Shown here: piece by piece, positions 1 through 5,188 of the stretch | Layout: the number at the start of each line of letters is the position of its first letter | Numbering within the stretch: position 1 is the stretch's first letter | Source: Streptosporangiaceae bacterium | Lineage (GTDB): Bacteria; Actinomycetota; Actinomycetes; Streptosporangiales; Streptosporangiaceae | Assembly (NCBI GenBank): GCA_030039095.1 | Contig: JASHQP010000650.1 | Coordinates: forward strand, 1 to 5,188 | DNA: 5,188 nucleotides | Direction: 5' to 3' | The notes under the pieces: generated by a model | Database searches by the model: none | The model's input: the letters and a program-made list of their open reading frames with translations, nothing else | What the model was told of the DNA's origin: nothing | Program-made: the position numbers and the translations under genes

Positions 1-586
1 CCGCGGCGTCGGTCCTGAGCGGCGTTCCCGCCAGTTCCGCGCCGGCCGTGCGCATCTCGGCAAGGGCTGCCTCGACCGTGTCGGCGGCCACTCCCGCGGT
101 CAGGCCGAGCAGCACCCGGGTGGCGAAGCCCGCGGTGGCGGCGTCGGTGGCGGTGGCCCGTACGCAGTGGTCGGTCGCCAGCCCGGTGATGTCGACGTCG
201 GTGACGTGCCGCTCGCGGAGCCACGCCGCCAGCGGCACACCGTGTTCATCGGCGCCCTCGAACCCGCTGTACGCGGCCGAGTGGGCGCCCTTGCGGAACA
301 CGGCTTCGATGTGGCTCGTGTCAAGCGCGGGGTGGAAGTCCGCGCCGGGTGTGCCGGCGACGCAGTGCGCCGGCCAGGTGTCGACGAAGTCGGGATCGGC
401 CGCGAAGTGCCCGGCCGGATCGATGTGATGGTCCTGCGTTGCCACGATATGGGCGTAGCCGCCGCCTTCCGGGGAGGCCAGGTACTCGCTGATCGCGCGG
501 GCAACCTCGGCCCCTCCGGCTACGGCAAGCGACCCGCCCTCGCAGAAGTCGTTCTGAACGTCCACGATTACCAGCGCTCGCGTCAC
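1..586 (-). CDS. pncA: Nicotinamidase (isochorismatase-like hydrolase), 3' end cut by window edge
   Basis: This cytosolic enzyme hydrolyses nicotinamide to nicotinate and ammonia, the first step of NAD salvage, feeding the PncB reaction encoded at the other end of the window. About 195 codons are visible, and the reading frame runs off position 1. The family is usually about 185-215 residues, so only a short tail should be missing. The catalytic triad is readable: Asp9 in VDVQNDF, Lys99 in FRKGAHS and Cys141 in ATDHCV. The metal ligands Asp52, His54, His60 and His74 lie in QDHHIDPAGHF and WPAHC. All of these sit three residues beyond the Mycobacterium tuberculosis PncA positions (D8, K96, C138; D49, H51, H57, H71). 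The GTG at 586 is the only plausible start, because an in-frame TAA lies at 596-598 just upstream. No good Shine-Dalgarno is seen. The start is 15 nt past the permease stop, so cotranscription with the exporter is inferred. Confidence 0.95.
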   Translation of the reverse strand, partial: MTRALVIVDVQNDFCEGGSLAVAGGAEVARAISEYLASPEGGGYAHIVATQDHHIDPAGHFAADPDFVDTWPAHCVAGTPGADFHPALDTSHIEAVFRKGAHSAAYSGFEGADEHGVPLAAWLRERHVTDVDITGLATDHCVRATATDAATAGFATRVLLGLTAGVAADTVEAALAEMRTAGAELAGTPLRTDAA

Positions 587-601
587 ACGCCGAGCTTAGA
601 A

Positions 602-1372
602 CTATTGCCCGGCTGCACGGAACGCCCAGGTCGACATCGCCGCGGTGACCGCGAGAGCCAGGACCAGGAACCCCGCGTACGACCCGACCGCGTCCCACGG
701 CGGGTGGCCGCCGACGGCGAAGCGGCCGGCGGTCGCCGCCCAGTTGACCGGGTTGAACCGGGCCAGCCCGGCGATCCAGCCGGGGACGAGCCGCAGCGAG
801 AGAAATGCGCCGGACAGGAACGTCAGCGGCAGCACCAGCAGGGTCGAGATGCCGATCAGCGCCTCGCGCTGCGGGACCAGCAGCGCGAACCCGTCGGACA
901 GCCCGGCCATGGCCAGCGAGATCAGCACCGAGACCCCGATCAGCGCGGAGACGCCCGCTGCCCCGCCCGGGAAGCCCGCGCCGATGCCCCAGCCGATCGC
1001 GATGATGATGGCCGACTGCACGACCGTGGTGACGCCCTGGTAAGCGAGCGACGCCGCGATCAGGGCGCCGCGCGGAACCGGTGCGGTCAGGAACCTGTCC
1101 ATGACCCCGGTGTCCATGTCCTCGATGAACGACATGCCGGTCCAGCTCGACGAGAACAGCGCGGTCATGATCACCACACCAGGGGTGAGGTACGTGATGT
1201 AACTCCCCCCGCCGAACCCTGGCAGCTCGGCCACCTTCTTGAACAGGGCGCCGAACAGCAGCAGCCAGATGACCGGCTGGGTGAGAGTGATGCCGATGAC
1301 AGCGGGCTGGCGGTAGAGCTGGCGCAGGTACCGGCCGGTGAGCAGGTCCCAGGACTGGCGGACGGGGTTCAT
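602..1372 (-). CDS. ABC-2 type exporter permease (DrrB-like)
   Basis: This is the membrane subunit of an ABC exporter, partner of the ATPase encoded immediately upstream. It has 256 residues, typical for the DrrB/ABC-2 family. About six hydrophobic segments are visible: near residues 24-45, 61-80, 104-134, 141-165, 170-192 and 231-251. A cytoplasmic stretch with EDMDTGVMDRFLTAPVPRGA (about 84-103) precedes the third segment. It corresponds to the conserved loop before the third helix in this family, usually read as contacting the ATPase. The FNPVNW motif (206-211) is also typical of DrrB proteins. The ATG at 1372 overlaps the ATPase stop as ATGA, which implies translational coupling. A Shine-Dalgarno AAGGGAG (1382-1388) lies 9 nt upstream. 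The substrate cannot be read from sequence; relatives export antibiotics, lipids or other hydrophobic compounds. Use of the drrB symbol would claim too much. Confidence 0.92.
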   Translation of the reverse strand: MNPVRQSWDLLTGRYLRQLYRQPAVIGITLTQPVIWLLLFGALFKKVAELPGFGGGSYITYLTPGVVIMTALFSSSWTGMSFIEDMDTGVMDRFLTAPVPRGALIAASLAYQGVTTVVQSAIIIAIGWGIGAGFPGGAAGVSALIGVSVLISLAMAGLSDGFALLVPQREALIGISTLLVLPLTFLSGAFLSLRLVPGWIAGLARFNPVNWAATAGRFAVGGHPPWDAVGSYAGFLVLALAVTAAMSTWAFRAAGQ

Positions 1373-2373
1373 GCCGCTGCGCTCCCTTCTGCCTGCCGGA
1401 ACGAGCGCCCGGCGTAGTGCAGGTAGACGTCGTCGAGCGACGGCCTGGCGACGGTGACGGACAGGACGCCGATGCCGTCGGCCTCGAGCCCGGCGAGGAC
1501 GGCGGGCAGCGCCCGCGGCCCGTCGGCGACCCTCGCCCTGACCACGGCGCCCTCGGCGGTTGCCTGGCGGACCTGGGAAATGCGGGCGAGGGTCTTCTCT
1601 GCCTGCCCGACCTGCCCGGCGTCGCCGAGCTCGAGCAGCACCGAGTCGCCCTGCAGCTGCGCCTTGAGCTGCCCGGAGGTGCCCTCGGCGACGATCCGGC
1701 CGCGGTCGGTGATCGCGACCCTGGCCGCGAACTTGTCGGCCTCGTCGAGGTAGTGCGTGGTGACCAGGATCGTGGTCCCGGCTTCCGCGCAGCGGCGGGT
1801 GAGCACCGCCCAGAGCTCGGCGCGGCCCTCGGGGTCGAGCCCGGTCGTCGGCTCGTCGAGGAAGAGCACGGCCGGCCGGTGCACGAGCGCGGTGGCGACG
1901 TCAAGGCGCCGCCGCATGCCGCCCGAGTACGTGCTCGCCTGCCGCCCGGCGGCTTCGGTGAGCCCGAACTGGTCGAGCAGTTCGGTCACCTGGCGCTTCA
2001 GCTCCTTCGGCGGAACCCCGTAGAGCCTGCCCTGCAGGGCCAGGTTCTCCTGGCCGGTCAGCAGGCCCACGGTCCCGCTGTGCTGGCTCACCACGCCGAT
2101 GACCTGCCGGACCCGGCCGGGGCGCTCGAGCACGTCGATGCCGGCGACAATCGCGCGGCCCGCGTCCGGCCGGGACAGCGTGGTCAGGACCCGCACGGCC
2201 GTCGTCTTGCCAGCCCCGTTGGGGCCGAGCAGGGCGAACACGCTGCCCTGAGCGACCGAGAAGGTCAGCCCGTCCAGTGCCCGGACCTCGCCAGCTCGGC
2301 TGCGGTAGCTCTTGCGGAGCTCTCCGGCTTCCACCGCGGCGCCCACCTCCCCGCCCGCCTTCACGTCGTTCAT
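1369..2373 (-). CDS. ABC exporter ATP-binding protein (DrrA-like)
   Basis: This is the nucleotide-binding subunit that powers the adjacent ABC-2 permease. From the start chosen here it has 334 residues. The motifs are complete: Walker A GPNGAGKT (50-57), Q-loop Gln97 in VVSQHSG, signature YSGGM (149-153), Walker B LFLDEP (170-175) followed by TTGLDP, and switch His207 in VTTHYLDEA. After the roughly 235-residue ATPase core comes a C-terminal extension ending in RPSLDDVYLHYAGR (310-323). This matches the PTLDDVFL-type tail of the daunorubicin-resistance ATPase DrrA subfamily. The frame opens further upstream, at 2430, but the ATG at 2373 is preferred because it follows a strong Shine-Dalgarno GGAGAGG (2378-2384), and the longer version would run into the operators. 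Divergent from the tetR gene and probably repressed by its product. All catalytic residues appear intact, so the pump should be functional. Confidence 0.94.
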   Translation of the reverse strand: MNDVKAGGEVGAAVEAGELRKSYRSRAGEVRALDGLTFSVAQGSVFALLGPNGAGKTTAVRVLTTLSRPDAGRAIVAGIDVLERPGRVRQVIGVVSQHSGTVGLLTGQENLALQGRLYGVPPKELKRQVTELLDQFGLTEAAGRQASTYSGGMRRRLDVATALVHRPAVLFLDEPTTGLDPEGRAELWAVLTRRCAEAGTTILVTTHYLDEADKFAARVAITDRGRIVAEGTSGQLKAQLQGDSVLLELGDAGQVGQAEKTLARISQVRQATAEGAVVRARVADGPRALPAVLAGLEADGIGVLSVTVARPSLDDVYLHYAGRSFRQAEGSAAA

Positions 2374-2377
2374 CGCA

Positions 2378-2384
2378 CCTCTCC
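2378..2384 (-). promoter_or_regulatory. Shine-Dalgarno of the ABC ATPase gene
   Basis: GGAGAGG reads on the minus strand 4 nt before the ATG at 2373, with the GGAG core 7 nt away. It is the best ribosome-binding site in the window and decides the start of the ATPase gene in favour of 2373 over the longer open frame. Confidence 0.75.
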
Positions 2385-2410
2385 GTTCCTCTGGATCCGT
2401 TCCTCTGGAT
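2383..2410. repeat. Perfect 14-bp tandem duplication in exporter leader
   Basis: CCGTTCCTCTGGAT occurs at 2383-2396 and again, without mismatch, at 2397-2410. On the transcribed strand of the exporter operon each unit reads ATCCAGAGGAACGG, so the leader carries two purine-rich AGAGGAACGG stretches. The inner one abuts the true Shine-Dalgarno. The array lies between the operator array and the ATPase start. The absence of divergence suggests a recent slippage event, and any effect on translation is an inference. Confidence 0.85.
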
Positions 2411-2413
2411 TCT

Positions 2414-2442
2414 GAACAACGTTCTACCAAAGAACGTTGTTC
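2414..2442. promoter_or_regulatory. Paired operator-like inverted repeat (12-bp arms)
   Basis: GAACAACGTTCT (2414-2425) and its exact reverse complement AGAACGTTGTTC (2431-2442) face each other across the 5-nt spacer ACCAA. Each arm is itself a small dyad, GAAC-NNN-GTTC. The right arm extends to AGAAC-GTT-GTTCT (2431-2443), with further outer matches at 2428-2429 and 2445-2446. This is the size and symmetry expected for a TetR-family operator, one dimer per arm. The sites lie downstream of the inferred start of exporter transcription, where bound repressor would block elongation. Binding by the neighbouring TetR protein is inferred from position, not shown. Confidence 0.8.
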
Positions 2443-2447
2443 TGTGT

Positions 2448-2458
2448 GAACATCGGTC
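2448..2458. promoter_or_regulatory. Degenerate fourth operator-like site
   Basis: GAACATCGGTC keeps one GAAC half and a near-match GGTC half around a 3-nt centre. Its centre (2453) falls 16 bp from that of the second copy and 18 bp from that of the third, fitting the regular array. It overlaps the inferred -10 of the exporter promoter. It could be chance, since only 7 of 8 half-site bases fit. Confidence 0.4.
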
Positions 2459-2483
2459 TATCGCAGAACGTTGTTCACGTCAA
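2455..2483 (-). promoter_or_regulatory. Inferred promoter of the exporter (and pncA) operon
   Basis: On the minus strand a -35-like TTGACG (2478-2483) is followed after exactly 17 nt by TAGACC (2455-2460), a TAnnnT-like -10 lacking the last T. Transcription would start near 2448, giving a leader of about 75 nt to the ATG at 2373. The third operator copy occupies the spacer between the two hexamers, a classical arrangement for repression by blocking RNA polymerase. Confidence 0.55.
2465..2476. promoter_or_regulatory. Third operator-like copy between divergent promoter elements
   Basis: AGAACGTTGTTC is an exact third copy of the 12-mer, centred at 2471. It sits inside the -35/-10 spacer of the inferred exporter promoter and over the expected -35 position of the tetR promoter. 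One bound repressor here could therefore silence both directions, giving autoregulation as well as control of the exporter. Confidence 0.75.
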
Positions 2484-2484
2484 G

Positions 2485-2490
2485 TACGCT
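2485..2490 (+). promoter_or_regulatory. -10 element of tetR, apparently leaderless
   Basis: TACGCT fits the actinobacterial TAnnnT -10 and ends 7 nt before the ATG at 2498. Transcription would then begin at or next to the start codon. This agrees with the absence of any Shine-Dalgarno before tetR. No good -35 is seen, since that position is taken by the third operator copy. Confidence 0.5.
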
Positions 2491-2497
2491 GTTGTGC

Positions 2498-3241
2498 ATG
2501 CCCGAGATGCTGAGCGGCTCCGCGCCGGAGCCGCCCTGGCGGTCAACCCCGCGGCGGCAGGGCACGCCCCGGCCTCAGCTCAGCCGCGAGGTGGTCGTCG
2601 AGGCCGCGCTGCAGGTCCTGGACGCCGAGGGCGGAGAGGCACTGACCATGCGCCGGGTGGCGGACCAGATCGGCGTCTCGGCCTCGTCGCTCTACGGGTA
2701 CGTCGACAACAAGGAGGAACTGGTCCAGCTCGTGCTGGACCGGATATTCGGTGAGATCGAGGTGCCGCCGACGGGCGGCAACTGGCAGGAGACGCTCAAG
2801 GATCTTGGGCGGGCGATGCTGGCCATGTACCGGAGGCACCGGGGCGTCGCAGCCCTCACGCTCGGGCGGGTCGCCGTCACCCCGGGCATGCTCCCGATCG
2901 GGGAACGCCTGCTGGGTGAGCTCCGGGCGGCCGGGATGCCCGACCAGGTGGCGGCGTTCGTCGGTGACCTTGGCGGGCTCTATGTGGGCGCGATCGCGTA
3001 CGAGATGGACGTCACGCCGCTGGCCGGGCCTGGCGTGGCCGAGTTCGTCGACCAGTTCACCGCGTGGTTGAGGTCGCTGCCCGCCGACCGGTTCCCCAAC
3101 ACCGTCGCCCTGGCCAGCACGCTCTCGGCCGGCAGCGCCGATGACCGGTTCGAGTGGGGGCTCGACGTGATCGTGCGCGGGCTGGCCACGTACCTGAAGG
3201 ACCCGCCCGACCCGGCGGCCGGGTGGCCGCCGGGTTCGTAG
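2498..3241 (+). CDS. TetR-family transcriptional repressor
   Basis: This 247-residue one-component repressor is divergent from the exporter, a standard arrangement for control of a drug pump. An arginine- and proline-rich N-terminal arm (about 14-29) precedes the DNA-binding domain. The TetR helix-turn-helix reads LTMRRVADQIGVSASSLYGY (49-68), followed by VDNKEELVQLVLDRI. The C-terminal ligand-binding half ends with DRFEWGLDVIVRGLATYL (216-233), which resembles the TetR_C_1 type (tetracycline-repressor-like). The ATG at 2498 is chosen for its position 7 nt after a -10 and for its lack of overlap with the operators. The frame opens further upstream through a TTG at 2471, but that lies inside an operator copy. 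ATG 2507 is an alternative. The inducer is unknown; candidates are substrates of the pump. The last codons form half of a strong hairpin. Confidence 0.94.
   Translation: MPEMLSGSAPEPPWRSTPRRQGTPRPQLSREVVVEAALQVLDAEGGEALTMRRVADQIGVSASSLYGYVDNKEELVQLVLDRIFGEIEVPPTGGNWQETLKDLGRAMLAMYRRHRGVAALTLGRVAVTPGMLPIGERLLGELRAAGMPDQVAAFVGDLGGLYVGAIAYEMDVTPLAGPGVAEFVDQFTAWLRSLPADRFPNTVALASTLSAGSADDRFEWGLDVIVRGLATYLKDPPDPAAGWPPGS
3210..3235. terminator. Strong hairpin overlapping the tetR 3' end
   Basis: CCCGGCGGCC (3211-3220) and GGCCGCCGGG (3225-3234) are exact complements around a GGGT loop. An A-T pair at 3210/3235 and a G-U pair at 3209/3236 extend the stem. There is no T-tract, which is common for actinobacterial terminators. 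It lies inside the last codons of tetR and could also stop transcripts arriving from pncB on the other strand. Coding constraint on GC-rich codons is the alternative explanation. Confidence 0.55.
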
Positions 3242-3250
3242 CCCGCTCCT

Positions 3251-3288
3251 CAGCCGAGCTCGCCGGGCTGGTCGTCGCCGGCCGGCTG
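3251..3288. terminator. Second GC-rich hairpin between convergent genes
   Basis: CAGCCG (3251-3256) pairs with CGGCTG (3283-3288), and GCCGG (3262-3266) pairs with CCGGC (3278-3282). This makes an 11-bp stem with a 5-nt bulge and an 11-nt loop. It falls in the 66-bp gap between the convergent tetR and pncB stops, where a bidirectional terminator would be useful. No T-tract is present. Confidence 0.35.
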
Positions 3289-3307
3289 CTGACAGGAACG
3301 AGGCTGG

Positions 3308-4663
3308 CTAGTCGCCGTTCGGGACGAAAATGGTCGGGATCGCCGGGTAGCCGCGCGACAGCTGCAGTGCGTACAGCGGAAGCTCGGCCAGCGCCTCACG
3401 ATGGCGGGCGCGCGCCGCGGCCAGCGGCTCTCCGCCGACGACCTCGCCGCCGCGCACCAGGTCCCGCAGCAGCACCCGGCCGCCGGAGTCCGGATCGGGC
3501 GGCTGCGTGGTCACCAGCTCGGCCACGGCCGTTCCTTCGGCGTCGCGGGTGCGCACCGCCCACTTGCGCCCGCCGCGACCCGGCTTGCCCACCGATCGCT
3601 TGGCCACCGGGCGCAGCGGGCCCGTCTGGCCGGCCTCGTCGGCGCGGGCGACCAGCTTGTAGACCAGAGCGGCGGTCGGTGCTCCTGACCCGGTGACCAG
3701 GGACGTGCCGACCCCGTAGCCGTCCACCGGCATCGCGGCCAGTGCGGCGATCGAATACTCGTCCAGGTCACCGGTCAGCACGATCCTCGTCTTGGTCGCG
3801 CCGAGCGAGTCGAGCAGCGCCCGTACCTGACGGGCGACCACCGGCAGGTCACCCGAGTCGATCCGCACAGCGCCCAGCCCGGGGCCGGCCAGCTCAACGG
3901 CGGTTCGCACGGCGGTCGCCACGTCGTACGTGTCCACGAGCAGCGTGGTGTCGGTACCCAGCGCGTCGATCTGGGCGGCGAATGCGTCCCGCTCCGACCC
4001 GTGCGCCAGCGTGAACGCGTGGGCGCTCGTGCCGACGGTCGGAACCCCGTATTGCGCACCCGCGCGCAAGTTGGAGGTGGTCGCGAAGCCGGAGATGTAG
4101 GCGGCACGGGCGGCGGCCACGGCGGCCAGCTCGTGCGTCCGGCGTGAGCCCATCTCGATCAGCGGCCGGTCGCCCGCGGAGCTGACCATGCGGGACGCGG
4201 CCGAGGCGATGGCGCAGTCGTGGTTCAGGATCGACAGCACCAGGGTCTCCAGCACGACGGCCTCGGCGAACGTCCCCTCGACCACGAGGATGGGCGATCC
4301 GGGGAAGTAGCAGTCGCCCTCGGCGTAGCCCCAGATGTCCCCGCTGAACCGGTAGGACTCCAGGAAATCGAGGGTTGCCTCGTCGGCCACCCCGGCCTGG
4401 CCGAGGAACTCGAGCTCGGCCGGGCCGAACCGGAACCGCTGCACCGCGTCGATGAGCCGGCCGGTTCCGGCCACCACGCCGTACCGCCGCCCGTGCGGCA
4501 GATGCCTGGCGAACACCTCGAAGACCGACCGCCGCTGCGCGGCACCGCTGCGCAGAGCCGCGCGCAGCATGGTGATCTCGTAGTGATCGGTCAGCAGTGC
4601 GGTGCTTGCCCCGGTGCCGGCCCCGGTGCCGGCCTCAGTGGCCGCGCCAACGTCACTAGTCAC
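3308..4663 (-). CDS. pncB: Nicotinate phosphoribosyltransferase
   Basis: This cytosolic enzyme joins nicotinate and phosphoribosyl pyrophosphate to make nicotinate mononucleotide, with ATP hydrolysis, the committed Preiss-Handler step of NAD salvage. It has 451 residues, normal for the actinobacterial family. Readable family motifs are ALLTDHYEITML (22-33), GSRRTHE (172-178), GTSAHAFTLAHGSE (211-224), RIDSGDLP (267-274), LTGDLDEYSI (296-305) and YGVGTSLVTG (316-325). His215 lies where the family carries its phosphorylated histidine, an assignment by motif. The start is GTG 4663. It has no Shine-Dalgarno but a TAnnnT -10 lies 7 nt upstream, so a leaderless message is likely. The first 20 residues are a low-complexity Ala/Gly/Thr tail ahead of the conserved fold. 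It is on the same strand as pncA and supplies the next step in the pathway, but the repressor-exporter module separates them. Confidence 0.97.
   Translation of the reverse strand: MTSDVGAATEAGTGAGTGASTALLTDHYEITMLRAALRSGAAQRRSVFEVFARHLPHGRRYGVVAGTGRLIDAVQRFRFGPAELEFLGQAGVADEATLDFLESYRFSGDIWGYAEGDCYFPGSPILVVEGTFAEAVVLETLVLSILNHDCAIASAASRMVSSAGDRPLIEMGSRRTHELAAVAAARAAYISGFATTSNLRAGAQYGVPTVGTSAHAFTLAHGSERDAFAAQIDALGTDTTLLVDTYDVATAVRTAVELAGPGLGAVRIDSGDLPVVARQVRALLDSLGATKTRIVLTGDLDEYSIAALAAMPVDGYGVGTSLVTGSGAPTAALVYKLVARADEAGQTGPLRPVAKRSVGKPGRGGRKWAVRTRDAEGTAVAELVTTQPPDPDSGGRVLLRDLVRGGEVVGGEPLAAARARHREALAELPLYALQLSRGYPAIPTIFVPNGD
4609..4632. repeat. 12-bp tandem repeat in the pncB N-terminal codons
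   Basis: CCCCGGTGCCGG is repeated exactly at 4609-4620 and 4621-4632. In the pncB frame it encodes the doubled AGTG of the N-terminal tail (residues 11-18, AGTGAGTG). It lies before the conserved domain, so copy-number change should be tolerated. Confidence 0.8.
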
Positions 4664-4670
4664 GTGATGA

Positions 4671-4676
4671 AGCCTA
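4671..4676 (-). promoter_or_regulatory. Inferred -10 of pncB
   Basis: TAGGCT on the minus strand matches TAnnnT and ends 7 nt before the GTG at 4663, the same geometry as at tetR. No convincing -35 is found 17 nt upstream (ATCGCC there). The match is short and could be chance, but it explains the missing ribosome-binding site. Confidence 0.38.
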
Positions 4677-4718
4677 CGGAGCGAGGAGACGGCGGCGATG
4701 GGCGCCCGTGCCGGGACC

Positions 4719-4748
4719 GGCGATCAGAGGGTCGGCGATCTGAGGGTC
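4719..4748. repeat. 15-bp tandem repeat between the HNH remnant and pncB
   Basis: GGCGATCAGAGGGTC (4719-4733) is followed by GGCGATCTGAGGGTC (4734-4748), with one mismatch. A third, decayed unit begins GGCGGTCAG at 4749 and contains the stop codon of the HNH remnant. The repeat fills much of the 90-bp gap upstream of pncB. It may be slippage debris or part of pncB control. Confidence 0.75.
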
Positions 4749-4753
4749 GGCGG

Positions 4754-5188
4754 TCAGGCTGGGTAGGGCTCGGCCGTGGTCGTATACCGGCGCCCGCTGG
4801 GCAGGGTCCAGATCAGGATGCCGGGTTCGGGCTGGTCGAGCCGCCAGCCGGGAGCCTGTTTGGCCTGGTGACGCCGGCGGCACAGCGGGTGGAGGTTGCA
4901 CTCGCAGGTGCGGCCGCCCTTGTCGTGGGGGACCGTGTGGTCGTCGTCGCAGCGGACGGCGGGGCGCCGGCCAGCCAGGGAAGCCGCATCGCGGACTGCG
5001 GATCTTGATCACGTGCCGCAGCAGGTTCGAGGGCTGGTAGCCGGCGGATTGGCGGCGGTGGGAGCGAGTGCCGGTCTCGATCGGGCTGATCTTGACCGTG
5101 CGGAGCCAGGCGGCCGGGTCCCCGGCCGCGGGCGAGCCTGGTGGGCAAGGCGGCCCATGCGGCCCAGGCCCAGCGCGGGCGCAGCCGT
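4754..5188 (-). pseudogene. Frameshifted C-terminal part of an HNH endonuclease (DUF222/13E12-type)
   Basis: Three frames carry consecutive pieces of one protein. 5131-5187 reads WAWAAWAALPTRLA; 4974-5129 reads AAGDPAAWLRTVKISPIETG and continues to RSPRCGFPG; 4754-4969 reads RRPAVRCDDDHTVPHDKGG, then TCECNLHPLC, RRRHQAKQAPGW and a tail ending AEPYPA before TGA. This is the C-terminal HNH domain found in the abundant actinobacterial DUF222 proteins. Each junction is explained by one extra base, near 5130 and within 4970-4973. The second falls on the codon that should give the cysteine of the FPGC zinc motif. CRRRH also replaces the usual CRRHH, removing another probable zinc ligand. The 5' part lies beyond the window. 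Intact copies are thought to be nucleases of uncertain role, often multicopy. Sequencing error is possible, but two breaks plus a motif change favour real decay. Confidence 0.8.

Noticed and set aside
551..606. GTTCTGAAC (551-559) and AGAAC (598-602) near the pncA start as extra operator copies
   Set aside because: Only half-site bases match and the GAAC-NNN-GTTC spacing is not kept; the first lies within conserved pncA codons.
167..1417. Long open frame on the plus strand opposite pncA and the permease
   Set aside because: Its translation is arginine-, aspartate- and glycine-rich with no recognisable domain, and it is antisense to two genes with clear motifs. It is an effect of high third-position GC.
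1417..2415. 332-codon open frame on the plus strand opposite the ABC ATPase
   Set aside because: It mirrors the ATPase codons, shows no family motif, and its end runs into the exporter leader and operator region. Treated as a shadow.
2374..2430. Longer N-terminus for the ABC ATPase starting at 2430
   Set aside because: It would translate through the operator arm and the 14-bp duplication, whereas the ATG at 2373 has a strong Shine-Dalgarno and gives the normal family length.
602..3241. Insertion-sequence or integron boundaries around the tetR-exporter module
   Set aside because: No terminal inverted repeats, target duplications, transposase fragments or tRNA genes are seen at either edge.
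4660..4667. Palindrome TCACGTGA over the pncB start codon as a regulator site
   Set aside because: Eight bases is short for a site in GC-rich DNA, and a similar CACGTG occurs in the HNH remnant at 5010-5015. Nothing ties it to regulation.
4220..5008. Plus-strand open frame spanning the pncB 5' end, the gap and the HNH remnant
   Set aside because: It crosses two minus-strand genes and the tandem repeat, and gives a low-complexity product with no recognisable domain.

Overview
The window is GC-rich DNA with strongly GC-biased third codon positions, GTG starts and at least one apparently leaderless gene. This fits an actinomycete. The HNH-nuclease remnant at the right end is of a type I associate from memory with Streptosporangiales-like genomes, but no closer placement can be supported.

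Layout, left to right: (1) 1-586, minus, a nicotinamidase (pncA) whose last few codons are cut by the window edge. (2) 602-1372 and 1369-2373, minus, a DrrAB-like two-gene ABC exporter (ABC-2 permease and ATPase, joined by an ATGA overlap). (3) 2374-2497, a divergent control region with three exact copies and one degenerate copy of a 12-bp operator-like site, overlapping promoters, and a perfect 14-bp tandem duplication in the exporter leader. (4) 2498-3241, plus, a TetR-family repressor ending in a very strong hairpin. (5) 3308-4663, minus, nicotinate phosphoribosyltransferase (pncB). (6) 4664-4753, a short gap with a 15-bp tandem repeat and the presumed pncB promoter. (7) 4754-5188, minus, the C-terminal part of an HNH endonuclease gene broken by two apparent +1 frameshifts.

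Functionally, PncA (nicotinamide to nicotinate) and PncB (nicotinate to nicotinate mononucleotide) are consecutive steps of NAD salvage and lie on the same strand. A complete regulator-plus-exporter module sits between them. As a result pncA starts only 15 nt after the permease stop, with no promoter of its own in that gap, so it probably shares the exporter transcript and TetR control. The most interesting points are this interrupted salvage pair, the regularly spaced operator array, and the decayed HNH gene. Nothing here is clearly a wholly new system.
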